From positions 1 through 64,000 of the forward strand of contig NZ_BCQE01000009.1 in assembly GCF_001544275.1 (NCBI RefSeq): 64,000 nucleotides of DNA, given 5' to 3'. This DNA is from Enterococcus gallinarum NBRC 100675. GTDB taxonomy: Bacteria > Bacillota > Bacilli > Lactobacillales > Enterococcaceae. Each line of letters starts with the position of its first letter. Position 1 is the stretch's first letter. Positions 42,472-51,002 of this stretch are shown here, piece by piece. Both the position numbers and the translations under genes were made by a program. Below the pieces are notes generated by a model. It saw only the letters and a program-made list of their open reading frames with translations. It did not search any database and was not told the origin of the DNA.

Positions 42472-43580
42472 TCTTTTGGTTCCTCCGGATTCATGATTTC
42501 TTTTAATCGATTGACAATCACATGCATTTCAGTTTCTGTGACTGCCCGAATATCAAATTCAATGATGCCATGATTTGCTTGATATTCTCGCGTGTAGATG
42601 GCTGGTTCTTCTGCTTTTAATTTCTGGATCACTTCCATCGCCGATGGCCCATTTTGGACCCGAACCCGGGCGCGATAAATGTCTCGCCCTGCTCCATCTT
42701 GGACGATATCTGCAGACAAGCCAGTAATTTGATTGAGCGCTGCGATGAAAGGTTCCAAACGATGCTTCATGGAAGCGCCAGACTCGCTTCCTTGAGCCAG
42801 ATACTCTTCTACTGCTTGTGTAAGCCCCATCATATTTTCTTTACCAATCTTCATGGAACGCCCGATGCCTTTGGATTGTAGTCTCACCCATTCTATTAGT
42901 TCTTTACGACCGATCACTAAACCAGCACTTGGCCCAGACAAAGCCTTGGCTCCGGAGTAGATCACTAAATCGGCCCCCTCCTGGATGTACCTGAAAAGAT
43001 CCTCTTCCGCTGCGGCATCCACGATCAAAGGGATGCCCGACTGTTTTGCGACTTGAGCAGCTTCCTTTACTGAAAGCATACTTTTTTGTACTGTATGATG
43101 ACTTTTGATATAGAGAATCGCAGCTGTCTGGGGACTGATCATCTGAGCAATATGGTCAACAGAGCACATATTGGCATAGCCTGCCTCAACGACTTGGCCT
43201 CCACCTTGTTGAACCATCACTTCAACAGGTGTGCCATAATCCACATTGTGTCCCTTCGGCAAGATGATCTCTCGACGCTGAATCTTTTCTGAATAAGGAT
43301 GGTAAAGATGGAATGATGAGCCTTGTCCAATGACTGCTGCCACAGATTGGGCAATTCCAGCAGAAGCAGAAGAGACGATTTGAGCATCTTCAACTTGAAG
43401 AAGTTTGGCCAAATAGGCCCCTGTTTTGACTGCTAACTCGCTCATCTCAAAAAAGTGTTCACCACCAAAGCGTTGGGCTGTTAAGACACCTTCGCTCACT
43501 TTAGAAACACCTAGAATCGTCATTTTACCTGAAGCATTGATGACTTGCTTCAAGCCAAGTTTAGTCAGATTCAATGTCAT
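42468..43580 (-). CDS. dgaE: PLP-dependent ammonia-lyase, DgaE family
   Basis: The protein has 370 residues starting at ATG 43578-43580 behind GGAGG. It is a fold-type I PLP enzyme related to SelA: VSSASAGIAQSVAAVIG, IPLIVDAAAEEDL with the PLP-contacting Asp, and DLVIYSGAKALSGPSAGLVIG with the PLP-binding Lys. Salmonella DgaE deaminates D-glucosaminate-6-phosphate to 2-keto-3-deoxy-6-phosphogluconate. Here it sits directly before DgaF. The substrate could be another amino-sugar acid. Confidence 0.88.
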   Translation of the reverse strand: MTLNLTKLGLKQVINASGKMTILGVSKVSEGVLTAQRFGGEHFFEMSELAVKTGAYLAKLLQVEDAQIVSSASAGIAQSVAAVIGQGSSFHLYHPYSEKIQRREIILPKGHNVDYGTPVEVMVQQGGGQVVEAGYANMCSVDHIAQMISPQTAAILYIKSHHTVQKSMLSVKEAAQVAKQSGIPLIVDAAAEEDLFRYIQEGADLVIYSGAKALSGPSAGLVIGRKELIEWVRLQSKGIGRSMKIGKENMMGLTQAVEEYLAQGSESGASMKHRLEPFIAALNQITGLSADIVQDGAGRDIYRARVRVQNGPSAMEVIQKLKAEEPAIYTREYQANHGIIEFDIRAVTETEMHVIVNRLKEIMNPEEPKE

Positions 43581-44676
43581 ATACTTGTCCTCCAATTATA
43601 GTCTTTAGCGGAATGATCTGTCGATCAATACTTCGCTTGTTCCCATTTGAATCAATCAGTACTTTGGCTGCTTCTTTGAATTCAAAGATCGTGAAATCAG
43701 CATCCATTTCTTCTTCGATGGCACCTTTTCCTTTTAGTTGAAACTGACGAGCTGGTGCCAATGTGACTTTCTCGATGATTTCCTGCCAACTATAACCGAC
43801 AACGGCTAATTTCTCCATAGTAGTGGCCAAATCATATACCGGACCCTTCATACGGTTACGTATATAAATATCGGTGCTGATAGAAGCAGCTTTTAAATTG
43901 GCGTCATAGGCTTTTTCTGCCACCAAAAAATTGAAACTATCTGTACCATGACCAATATCAAAAGCAACTCCTTTGCCATAAGCATCAAAAACAAACGATT
44001 TGATGGTATTTGACTGACGATCTAAAATACCATTTTGCTTGCCATTGAAACAGTGGGTCAGAACGTCACCTTTCTCTAAACAAGACAAAATGTCAGCCAA
44101 ATCTGGTGGTGCTGAACCAATATGAACCATCAATGGTAGGCCTGGGTGTTCTTTTTGGATATTTTTGGCTAATTTCAATGGAGTGATGCCATTTTCGCCA
44201 ATCACCGTCCTACTCATTCTCGCTTTTAACCCCACGATGAAATCAGGAAATTCATTTAGGACCTTTGTGATCAGATCCCCCTTAATCTTAGAAAGATCGG
44301 CTAATTCATCTTGTTCGACGATGCCCCATTTTGAAATATTGACAAGCGCAAAGACATTCGTTTTGGCTGCTTGTGCAAATTCGTAGAAACGATGAATATT
44401 TTCGGCACCAGTAGTCCCCGCATCGATCACTGTCGTTACACCTTTTGCCACACCGATCTGATCGGGATAATCATAGTACAAGCTCATTTCTTCGAAACAA
44501 TGGACATGATCATCAATCCAGCCTGCCGAAAGATACTGATTCGGAAGAAGTGTCCACTCCTTTTGTGCGGATTCTTCGATCGTTTTTGCGATCTGGCAAA
44601 TTTTCCCTTGCTTGATCCCGATATCGAAAACCTCTTCATTGAGTGTACGTGCCTGGCGGATAATCATATCCAACAT
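43561..44676 (-). CDS. Amidohydrolase/deacetylase-family metallohydrolase (EF_0837-like)
   Basis: The protein has 371 residues. I start at ATG 44674-44676 (MLDMIIRQAR), where GAGAGG is 10 nt upstream; a start three codons earlier is possible. The metal site is the His-x-His in SAGWIDDHVHCFEEM, with later candidates LMVHIGSAPPDLADIL, DVLTHCFNGK and FDIGHGTDSFNF. The group includes the E. faecalis protein annotated as adenine deaminase/dihydroorotase-like. In this operon deacylation of an N-acyl amino-sugar acid is the likely step before DgaE. It overlaps dgaE by 20 nt. Confidence 0.85.
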   Translation of the reverse strand: MLDMIIRQARTLNEEVFDIGIKQGKICQIAKTIEESAQKEWTLLPNQYLSAGWIDDHVHCFEEMSLYYDYPDQIGVAKGVTTVIDAGTTGAENIHRFYEFAQAAKTNVFALVNISKWGIVEQDELADLSKIKGDLITKVLNEFPDFIVGLKARMSRTVIGENGITPLKLAKNIQKEHPGLPLMVHIGSAPPDLADILSCLEKGDVLTHCFNGKQNGILDRQSNTIKSFVFDAYGKGVAFDIGHGTDSFNFLVAEKAYDANLKAASISTDIYIRNRMKGPVYDLATTMEKLAVVGYSWQEIIEKVTLAPARQFQLKGKGAIEEEMDADFTIFEFKEAAKVLIDSNGNKRSIDRQIIPLKTIIGGQVYDIESD

Positions 44677-44677
44677 G

Positions 44678-45772
44678 TTAATCATTCCTCTCGGTAAATT
44701 TAAATTTGGTCCACGGATGAATATACGACAACAACAGCCGTTCTTCTGCGACAATTGATCCAACTTTATTTTTTCGCGGATCGCGATGAGGGGTCAACAC
44801 CACCTGTAATTCGTTTTTGTACTTGCCAAAATCATCGTTGCCGACCACAATATCTCCAGGTTGGAATTCCTCCAGATTATCGTGGGCTGGGTTATCAAAT
44901 TGCTTGTATTTTTTTCGGACTTCTGTTGATCGAATCATCCGATCAGTAATATCCCCTCGACGGTAATGCTGCTCTTTCAGAACGATCTTTCGTTCGCATG
45001 GAGTGCTCTCCGGCGTAAAAGTCACCGAAAATTCTGTTTGGTAACGATTGATTGCGCCTAGTGCTGCAAGTTCTGCTTCTGAGGCATAGGCATTACCAAT
45101 GATTACATCATCGATCAATCCTGTTGCAAAGAGATGTTTTGCTGCGATCTCTACAGGTAAATGCCGATGCATCTCTAATGTCGGTAATCCGTCATTGATA
45201 TCCCATGGGCCGATCGTTCCAGACTGTGAAGTGATAAAAGCGGCAGTTCGAATTCCTTTGGCTTTAAAACGCTGGCTGCATTTTTCGAAGAACTCATAAG
45301 GTAATGCTGTGCCTTCCTGAGGATAAAAATTGTGACAGCCATATAAGAAAGGCAAGTTTGCTTGATACGTCAAAATATTGTCTAAATAAGCGACGTCGTT
45401 GCTCATATTTAGCTCGATCGCCAATCCAAACGGATTATAAGTCAGCATTGCTTCTTTGCTGCCGTCAAAACCTAAATCCAAGCGGATGCCATCCGCACCC
45501 AATTCGTGGAAAAACGTCAAATCATCATAAGAAATTTCCAGCTCTTCAAAAATTGCCGGTGCAACATCCAAAATCGTTTCGTAGCCAAGAGATTTGGCAA
45601 ATCTTAATAATTCTGAGAATTTCTTGCGAACAATTTCTTTCCCTTCTGTCACTTCTAACATGCTCATAAAAATTCGACTAAATCCATAGCTGTGTGCCAA
45701 TTCTAAATAAGCTTTGTCTTCGTCATTATTGCTGTGGTCTGGATAAATAGAGATTCCTAGTTGTCTTTTCAT
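44678..45772 (-). CDS. MupG-like (DUF871) TIM-barrel protein
   Basis: The protein has 364 residues starting at ATG 45770-45772 (MKRQLGISIYPDH), 8 nt after AAGGAG. The open frame upstream to 46003 overlaps another gene and has no ribosome site. The TIM barrel contains ISIYPDHSNNDED, FMSMLEVTEG, DGIRLDLGFDG, ELNMSNDV and FLYGCHNFYPQEGTALPYEFF. A C-terminal cyclophilin-like domain has QVVLTPHRDPRKNKVGSIV. The S. aureus relative MupG hydrolyses a 6-phospho-disaccharide of muropeptide origin, so this one may cleave a PTS-phosphorylated disaccharide. Confidence 0.85.
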   Translation of the reverse strand: MKRQLGISIYPDHSNNDEDKAYLELAHSYGFSRIFMSMLEVTEGKEIVRKKFSELLRFAKSLGYETILDVAPAIFEELEISYDDLTFFHELGADGIRLDLGFDGSKEAMLTYNPFGLAIELNMSNDVAYLDNILTYQANLPFLYGCHNFYPQEGTALPYEFFEKCSQRFKAKGIRTAAFITSQSGTIGPWDINDGLPTLEMHRHLPVEIAAKHLFATGLIDDVIIGNAYASEAELAALGAINRYQTEFSVTFTPESTPCERKIVLKEQHYRRGDITDRMIRSTEVRKKYKQFDNPAHDNLEEFQPGDIVVGNDDFGKYKNELQVVLTPHRDPRKNKVGSIVAEERLLLSYIHPWTKFKFTERND

Positions 45773-45777
45773 TTTGT

Positions 45778-46029
45778 CTACTCCTTCTGCGCACCAATTT
45801 GAGAAAATTTTGTGATCAGCAACGTACTGCAACCAACAGTCAGTGTTGTTAAGATCACCGGGGCAATCGTTGTCCTGCCAAATAGCATAACGGCAATGAC
45901 TAATACTAATACGGATCCGCCTATCAGTGTGCGGAAGCGAATCTGCTGGATAAATGCTCCATGTCTGGTTAGCCAAATTTGTAATCCGATAAATAATAAA
46001 CATGCATACATCAGCATCATTTTATGCAC
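45778..46029 (-). CDS. Small membrane protein in the catabolic operon
   Basis: The protein has 83 residues, with GTG 46027-46029 behind AAAGGAG (5 nt). Three hydrophobic stretches (about 3-20, 36-52, 55-72) suggest two or three helices. It lies 5 nt before the MupG-like gene, so it belongs to the operon. It might help an incomplete PTS, or be unrelated. No family is recognised. Confidence 0.65.
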   Translation of the reverse strand: MHKMMLMYACLLFIGLQIWLTRHGAFIQQIRFRTLIGGSVLVLVIAVMLFGRTTIAPVILTTLTVGCSTLLITKFSQIGAQKE

Positions 46030-46291
46030 TTAGTCTCCTTTCGATCATCAAACGCGGATCCTCGCGCATGAACCACTGTTTAGGCAACAAATGAACCCTA
46101 ATTGCTTCACTCAAAAGAACCATCTAGAAAGCACTCTGGGAGTGAGGTGTTTACTGGGATGATCCCGTAGAATTGTTTCTGTTCATCTAGAAAAACTCGG
46201 TATTTCCCAGAGAGCCCATTTGGTTGTCATTTATGGATCGTTCTTTGCTCCTATCCCATCGTCTCGTTTGACTTCTTGATCAAGAGACCTC
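46030..46291. other. Gap between PTS gene and the rest of the operon
   Basis: There are 262 bp without a credible gene. Two hairpins are visible: CACTC/GAGTG near 46132-46144, and a weaker one around GGGATGATCCC (46157-46167). A processing site or second promoter may lie here; no clear one is seen. Confidence 0.35.
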
Positions 46292-47590
46292 TCATTCTTG
46301 AGTCGCTTGTTCTTCTTCACGTTCTAATTGTTGTTTTTCAAAGACTTTAAAGAATGGGTAATAGATCGCCAATGTGATCAAAAAGTTCACCACAACTAAG
46401 ATTCCAGCGGCAACACTCCAATTTGTACTCATCCAAGCAGCAATTGGTGCTGGAATGGCAAATCCTAGACGAGCAGCCATCATTGGAACGATCCCTGTCG
46501 TCGTAGCAAAGTACGAAATTGTCGTTGTAATCAAAGGTGCTACAAGAAACGGAATCCCAAGAATCGGATTCATCACAATCGGAGCCCCAAAGATGACCGG
46601 TTCATTGATATTGAAAATACCTGGCAAAATCGAAAGACGTCCTAATTGTTTCAAATAGTTTGATTTTGAGAATAAAAACAAGACAACCAGCGCAAGCGTC
46701 GTTCCTGCTCCACCAATCCAAACAAACCATTGCAGAAATTGTTCTGTAAAGATGTTTGGTAATTCATGCGCATTGCCGGATGTTTGAAAAACTTCCATAT
46801 TTTCTGCAATCGAGATATCCCAGAAAGGACGGATCACCGGACCCATGATTGCTGGTCCATGAATTCCAAGAACCCAGAAGAAACAAATCAAGAAAACTGT
46901 CAATAAGCCGCCAAACAAACTGTTTCCTGCTAAAACATCTTTCAGTGGCATCAAAAGGTTACTTAAGAAGCCATTGATATCAAAACCGATGATATGACGA
47001 ATGACCCAAAACAAAACAAGAATCGCTCCCCCGGGAATCAATGCCATGAAGGAATTGGTCACTTCGGGCGGTACACCATCAGGCATTTTGATCGTGATAT
47101 TTTTGACAATAAAGAAGCGATAGATTTCCACTGACAAAATAGCTGTGACAATTGCACCAAATAGTGATCCTGAACCAAGGTTAGCAACATTGATGAAACG
47201 TCCAGCATCGATCACTCCTTCTACCGATTCAAGGACCCGAATTGGTGGTGCTGCCGTGATCAAAAAGGACATTGTTGCCAAAATACCTGCTGTCAATGAG
47301 TCTAGTTTGTAACTTTTTGCCAATGAAGATGCGATACCAAAGGTCGCATAAAGTGCAAGCAGACCAACTGTATAGCGAAACGGAATGTCTAGAACTTCAC
47401 GATATGGTTCAATAAATGCTGCAACTGACTCAATAGGAAAATTCAATAATATCGTGAAAAAGGAACCGACGATCGTCAATGGTAATGTGGCAATGATTCC
47501 TTTACGTATGGCCACCATATGTCGCTGCATACCTACCTTATTTGCCACTGGCATTAACTTTTGTTCAATAAACCCTACAAATCCATTCAT
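46292..47590 (-). CDS. PTS EIIC, cellobiose/diacetylchitobiose type
   Basis: The protein has 432 residues starting at ATG 47588-47590 (MNGFVGFIEQKLMPVANKVG), with AGGAGG upstream. The frame extends further but has no ribosome site. It has about ten helices and family marks such as IRKGIIATLPLTIVGSFFTILLNFP, GLLTVFLICFFWVLGIHGPAIMGPVI, LPNIFTEQFLQWFVWIGGAGTTLAL and the substrate loop GIFNINEPVIFGAPIVMNPILGIPF. It transports and phosphorylates a beta-linked disaccharide with EIIA and EIIB, which are not encoded in this operon and must come from elsewhere. Confidence 0.9.
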   Translation of the reverse strand: MNGFVGFIEQKLMPVANKVGMQRHMVAIRKGIIATLPLTIVGSFFTILLNFPIESVAAFIEPYREVLDIPFRYTVGLLALYATFGIASSLAKSYKLDSLTAGILATMSFLITAAPPIRVLESVEGVIDAGRFINVANLGSGSLFGAIVTAILSVEIYRFFIVKNITIKMPDGVPPEVTNSFMALIPGGAILVLFWVIRHIIGFDINGFLSNLLMPLKDVLAGNSLFGGLLTVFLICFFWVLGIHGPAIMGPVIRPFWDISIAENMEVFQTSGNAHELPNIFTEQFLQWFVWIGGAGTTLALVVLFLFSKSNYLKQLGRLSILPGIFNINEPVIFGAPIVMNPILGIPFLVAPLITTTISYFATTTGIVPMMAARLGFAIPAPIAAWMSTNWSVAAGILVVVNFLITLAIYYPFFKVFEKQQLEREEEQATQE

Positions 47591-47654
47591 TTTAGCCCTC
47601 CTAATTATAACATTATAATCTTTACAAGGACAATATAACACAGTTAAAAAGGTG

Positions 47655-47668
47655 TGTAAACGTTTTTT
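47655..47668. promoter_or_regulatory. Candidate cre site upstream of the PTS operon
   Basis: TGTAAACGTTTTTT matches the CcpA cre pattern except at the terminal CA. It is embedded in an inverted repeat, GTTAAAAA and TTTTTAAC, upstream of the likely promoter (minus-strand TTATAAT copies at about 47605-47622). Carbon catabolite control would be expected for such an operon. Confidence 0.45.
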
Positions 47669-47724
47669 TAACAGGAAATAAGCTTCTTCCCACAAACTGA
47701 GCGATGGAAAAAAGCTTATGTCTT

Positions 47725-48216
47725 TCATTGATTGAATGTTTTTTCGTAGATATAGTCATCCATTACAAAACCTTGACCGATATCAACCTTTCGTTCCCCA
47801 ACCCGGACAAAACCCCGGCGTTCATAGACGGCAATCGCTTGTTGATTGCCTTTATTGACGTTCAAGAAGAGTGTTTTGCCAGCGGCTAAAGATTCAATCC
47901 AATCAAATACTTTGCTGGAGACGCCTTTTCCTCGCATAGCAGGTGTTAAATAAAGTTTACTCAAATACAGACGGTCTGCCTCTTCTTCATAAGCTGTGTA
48001 GCCAATAATCTCATCTTCTAATCGAAGAATAAAATAAGCGGCGCCTTCTTTGATTTCTTGTTGGATCGTTTCTGGAGATTGATAAGTTTCTAGCATATAG
48101 CTGACTTGAGCAGATCCGATGATAGGTGTAAAGACTTCTGACCAAATCTCCTTGACGACAAGCTCTAATTCTTGAATCTCCTCTAAAGATCGAACTGGTT
48201 GAAATGTAATTTTCAT
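47725..48216 (-). CDS. GNAT-family N-acetyltransferase
   Basis: The protein has 163 residues. It shows the acetyl-CoA site in LYLSKLYLTPAMRGKGVSSKVFDWIES (motif A, R-G-K-G) and FLNVNKGNQQAIAVYERRGFVRVGE (motif B). The N-terminal half includes EDEIIGYTAYEEE. The substrate is unknown. It is monocistronic, divergent from the SMR exporter region. A -10 TATAAT on minus near 48256 probably serves it. Confidence 0.88.
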   Translation of the reverse strand: MKITFQPVRSLEEIQELELVVKEIWSEVFTPIIGSAQVSYMLETYQSPETIQQEIKEGAAYFILRLEDEIIGYTAYEEEADRLYLSKLYLTPAMRGKGVSSKVFDWIESLAAGKTLFLNVNKGNQQAIAVYERRGFVRVGERKVDIGQGFVMDDYIYEKTFNQ

Positions 48217-48657
48217 GGTGGACCCCTTTCAAAGATGTATTCCTTCATATCTTTATTATATCGGAATGTTTTTTAAATAAATAGAAAAGTCTTTCTTTGT
48301 CTTAACTATTGATAAATGTTGTCTATCCGCGATTGAAAGAAAGATTTAGCGCCATCAGAAAGTTCTGCTGATCGCATCGAAGTTTGTTAGGAAAAAGTAG
48401 ATATGATGACGAGAAACAGGACCAGCTCATTTTCTGGAACAGTCTCTCTTCCTTTCAACTTTTATCCTAAAGTGCTACCCCTCATTTTTTCGATAAAATT
48501 TTTTTATTCGCCATAAAAAATCCGAGTGTGCTATACTGGTTACAAGAAAATAGATACTGCCACCGGGTAGTTAAAAGAGGACGATCATTCCAGTAGGTCT
48601 TAGAAGGAATGGTCTTCCTCTTTTTGTTTTCTAAAGAATCAAAAGGAGGGAAATAGA
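48217..48657. other. Regulatory gap before the SMR exporter
   Basis: There is no credible gene. The left part holds the minus-strand promoter of the acetyltransferase. The right part (48529-48657) holds the transcribed leader of the exporter with a terminator, listed separately. Between them, the AT-rich 48300-48480 segment shows nothing I can name. Confidence 0.4.
48529..48625 (+). promoter_or_regulatory. Exporter leader with promoter and terminator, candidate riboswitch or attenuator
   Basis: An extended -10 promoter TGC-TATACT lies at 48529-48537. The leader then has a small hairpin, ACTGCC and GGTAGT with loop ACCG (about 48555-48570), followed by a strong terminator: AAAGAGGA and CATTCC (48574-48591) pair with GGAATG and TCCTCTTT, ending in T (48621-48625). 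The gene starts 33 nt later. A compact guanidine riboswitch would suit a SugE-type exporter, but I could not match a known class with certainty. Confidence 0.6.
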
Positions 48658-48978
48658 ATGGCTTGGATCGAACTATTATTAGCTGGTGTACTGGAAGTAT
48701 TCTGGTCCACAACGATGAAATGGAGTGAAGGATTTACAAGAATCAATTTTACGATTTACACCATTATTGGTATGATCGCCAGTTTTTTCTTTTTGTCGCA
48801 AGCAATCAAACAACTGCCGATGAGTTTATCCTACCCTATCTGGACTGGGATCGGCGCTGTGGGATCAGTCATCATTGGTGTGGTATTGTTCCATGACAAG
48901 GTAAACCCAGCCACTTGGCTTTTTGTTGGATTATTATTGATCAGTATTGTAGGCATTAAAATGACTAGCGGTCATTAA
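48658..48978 (+). CDS. sugE: SMR-family exporter, SugE/Gdx type
   Basis: The protein has 106 residues with four helices. The membrane Glu is in AGVLEVFWSTTMKWSEGF, and Trp-Ser/Thr near it is typical of the guanidinium-exporter (Gdx/SugE) branch rather than drug exporters. SYPIWTGIGAVGSVIIGVVLFHD and the C-terminal GIKMTSGH fit the family. It would exchange guanidinium for protons as an antiparallel dimer. AAAAGGAGGG is upstream. It is preceded by a terminator-bearing leader. Confidence 0.9.
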   Translation: MAWIELLLAGVLEVFWSTTMKWSEGFTRINFTIYTIIGMIASFFFLSQAIKQLPMSLSYPIWTGIGAVGSVIIGVVLFHDKVNPATWLFVGLLLISIVGIKMTSGH

Positions 48979-49152
48979 CCTAAAAAAATTTTTTTGAAGT
49001 CTTTTAAAAAACTTTTATAAAAAGCGAATCACTTCTTTCTACCGAAATCTTGTTGATCTCTATGCTTTCCTCTAGGATATCATCAGTCTACTGATCTTCT
49101 CTTACGAAAGAAAAGTTGGATTACCTTCATTCTTTCTTTTCTCAAAGGCTAA

Positions 49153-49195
49153 AAAAGCAGCAGCTTGATCATTGATGGATCAAACTGCTGCTTTT
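49153..49195. terminator. Bidirectional terminator
   Basis: AAAAGCAGCAG (49153-49163) and CTGCTGCTTTT (49185-49195) form an 11-bp stem with an inner GATC/GATC pair. It lies between the exporter (+) and the small minus-strand gene at 49227-49391 and can end both. Confidence 0.85.
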
Positions 49196-49226
49196 CTGTT
49201 TGTACTTGACTAAAACGAGTTGAATC

Positions 49227-49391
49227 TCAAACGAGTTCAGCTTTTTTTTCTGTAATTTGTTTTTGAAGAAGGGCTAATATCTGTCTATCTTCTACTGATA
49301 AAATATAATTTTTACAAATTTCTAAAAGGACAGATTGTCCCACTTCATTAGTTTTCTTTGCTTGAAGGTCAGTGATATTTATCGTCTCCAT
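49227..49391 (-). CDS. Small hypothetical protein, 54 aa
   Basis: ATG at 49389-49391 follows AGGG with 5 nt spacing and the frame ends just before a strong terminator. The sequence is helical and Gln/Lys-rich (ITDLQAKKTNEVGQ, VEDRQILALLQKQITEKKAEL), soluble, with one Cys. It looks like a small regulator or adaptor. The terminator position and clean codon use support a real gene. I do not know the family. Confidence 0.55.
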   Translation of the reverse strand: METINITDLQAKKTNEVGQSVLLEICKNYILSVEDRQILALLQKQITEKKAELV

Positions 49392-49543
49392 ACGATCCCT
49401 ACTTTCTTTTTCTGATAAGAATAGTTTGCCATTCTTTAAGTAAAAAAAGAAGCAACGGGATGTTTACATGCTAGAAACGTGGTGTTTACACTGTTTTTTT
49501 TAACTTACACAACACAAAATAACCCTTAAAAATAAATCGGCGC

Positions 49544-50413
49544 TTAATCTGGTTCAATATGAATATCTGTATCATAGACATTGAAACGATCAGACAGCAA
49601 TGCTTCAATGGCATCAGCTACTGCATGACTTTTTTCAACTGTCAAATATTTGTCCATCGTAATAACAATATCAAGAAACACATTTGCGCCATACATTCTG
49701 CCGCGAATACTCTTGACAGATTTTACTTCCGGAAAATCGGCTACGACTTGTTCGTACTCGTTGACCAATGTTTGATCAAAACCATCTGACAATGAGAAGG
49801 CACTTTCTTTAAAAATATCGATGGCCGTTTTTAGGATCAGAACAGCGACAACGATCGCTGTTAGACTATCAAGCCACCCCCAGCCAAAAGAAGCGGCAAA
49901 AATGGCAATGGCGGTTCCAATACTGGTCCAAGCATCGCTGCGATTGTCTTTGGCAGCAGCAAGCAGTGCGGAGCTTTTTACTTGTGCAGCCAATCTTCGA
50001 TTAAAGGTATACATACCATACATGAGAATAGCCGAGACTACACCTATAATTGCCGCAAGCATATCAGGACTTTCTGTCTCCCCTTGGATCAAGGACCAGA
50101 CAGAGGAATAAAGTACTTGCAGCCCCACAGCAAGCATGATTAATGACGTAATCAAACTTGCTACATTCTCTGCTTTCCAATGTCCATACTTATGTTCTTC
50201 ATCAGCCGGTTTTTGAGCTAAGCGTAGACCTATCAAAACAGCCACTGAAGCGATTATATCGGTGGCATTATTTAAACCATCTGCCCATAAAGCTTCCGAC
50301 CCAGCTATTTTACCGATCAATAATTTAACGAATGAAATCAATAGATAGGCGATGATACTAAGCAGAGCGCCCTTTTCTGCTCGCTTCAATTCTTCATATC
50401 TAGTCTCTCTCAT
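49544..50413 (-). CDS. Cation diffusion facilitator transporter
   Basis: The protein has 289 residues with six helices. Metal-site motifs are SEALWADGLNNATDIIASVAV in TM2 and AAKDNRSDAWTSIGTAIAIF in TM5. HKYGHWKAENVASL is the typical loop. The cytoplasmic C-terminal domain (KSIRGRMYGANVFLDIVITMD, YDTDIHIEPD) is beta-alpha-beta. Asn-Asn in the TM2 site is as in MntE-type manganese exporters, so Mn2+ is more likely than Zn2+. It is monocistronic. Confidence 0.9.
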   Translation of the reverse strand: MRETRYEELKRAEKGALLSIIAYLLISFVKLLIGKIAGSEALWADGLNNATDIIASVAVLIGLRLAQKPADEEHKYGHWKAENVASLITSLIMLAVGLQVLYSSVWSLIQGETESPDMLAAIIGVVSAILMYGMYTFNRRLAAQVKSSALLAAAKDNRSDAWTSIGTAIAIFAASFGWGWLDSLTAIVVAVLILKTAIDIFKESAFSLSDGFDQTLVNEYEQVVADFPEVKSVKSIRGRMYGANVFLDIVITMDKYLTVEKSHAVADAIEALLSDRFNVYDTDIHIEPD

Positions 50414-51002
50414 TTATTTCCCTCCAGCATCAAGATAACAACTTGAAAATAATAACTGAATTCCTGAAACTTTGCAGTAATTATTGGAGAGATATAATCT
50501 TTTAGGATTAACAAACATTTGCTTTCTGCACCACGAATGCATCTTGCAGGTCAAACTGAATGAAATAAAAAAATCAGAAGGCACCTTATTGATTTCCTTT
50601 AGACAGGTTAAACAACCATTGAATCTTTCATCGTTCCCCCGTTTAATGAAAGCCATTGTCACTGAATGGGAGACACTATGGGGTATCCTTGCTGCTTTGC
50701 GTAGTTCTCTTCTATGGTTTTCTTCTATAATTTCCTTCTAAAGAAACAAGAGGGGAAAATATGGGGGAAAAATGTGAAAATTTTCTATTTTGGCAAAATT
50801 TTCTGTTCCATTTCGAAGTGATTTCCTTGGATACGGCTAGAAATGAATCTAAATAGCAGCATCTGTCTGATTTCTTAATATAATAAGATAGCAGTTTTCT
50901 AAGACAAAAATGAATAAACGATGATTATTTCTAGTGAAAAATCACCATTTGATTTTATCAATCGCGAGCTTCAAGGTATACTCAAAGAAAGTAGGTGAAA
51001 AA
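50414..51002. other. Gene-poor stretch between CDF transporter and hydrolase
   Basis: Two open frames of about 83 codons exist here (one on each strand), both without ribosome sites and with unlikely composition. A 31-codon frame at 50761-50856 on + has GAGGGG 5 nt before the ATG and could be a microprotein, with low confidence. No structured RNA was recognised by eye. Confidence 0.3.

Noticed and set aside
48529-48657. Guanidine-I (ykkC) riboswitch
   Set aside because: The transcribed leader before the terminator is only about 35 nt and lacks the conserved long aptamer.
50414-50741. Two overlapping frames of about 83 codons on opposite strands
   Set aside because: Neither has a ribosome site and both have Cys/Trp-rich, unnatural composition.
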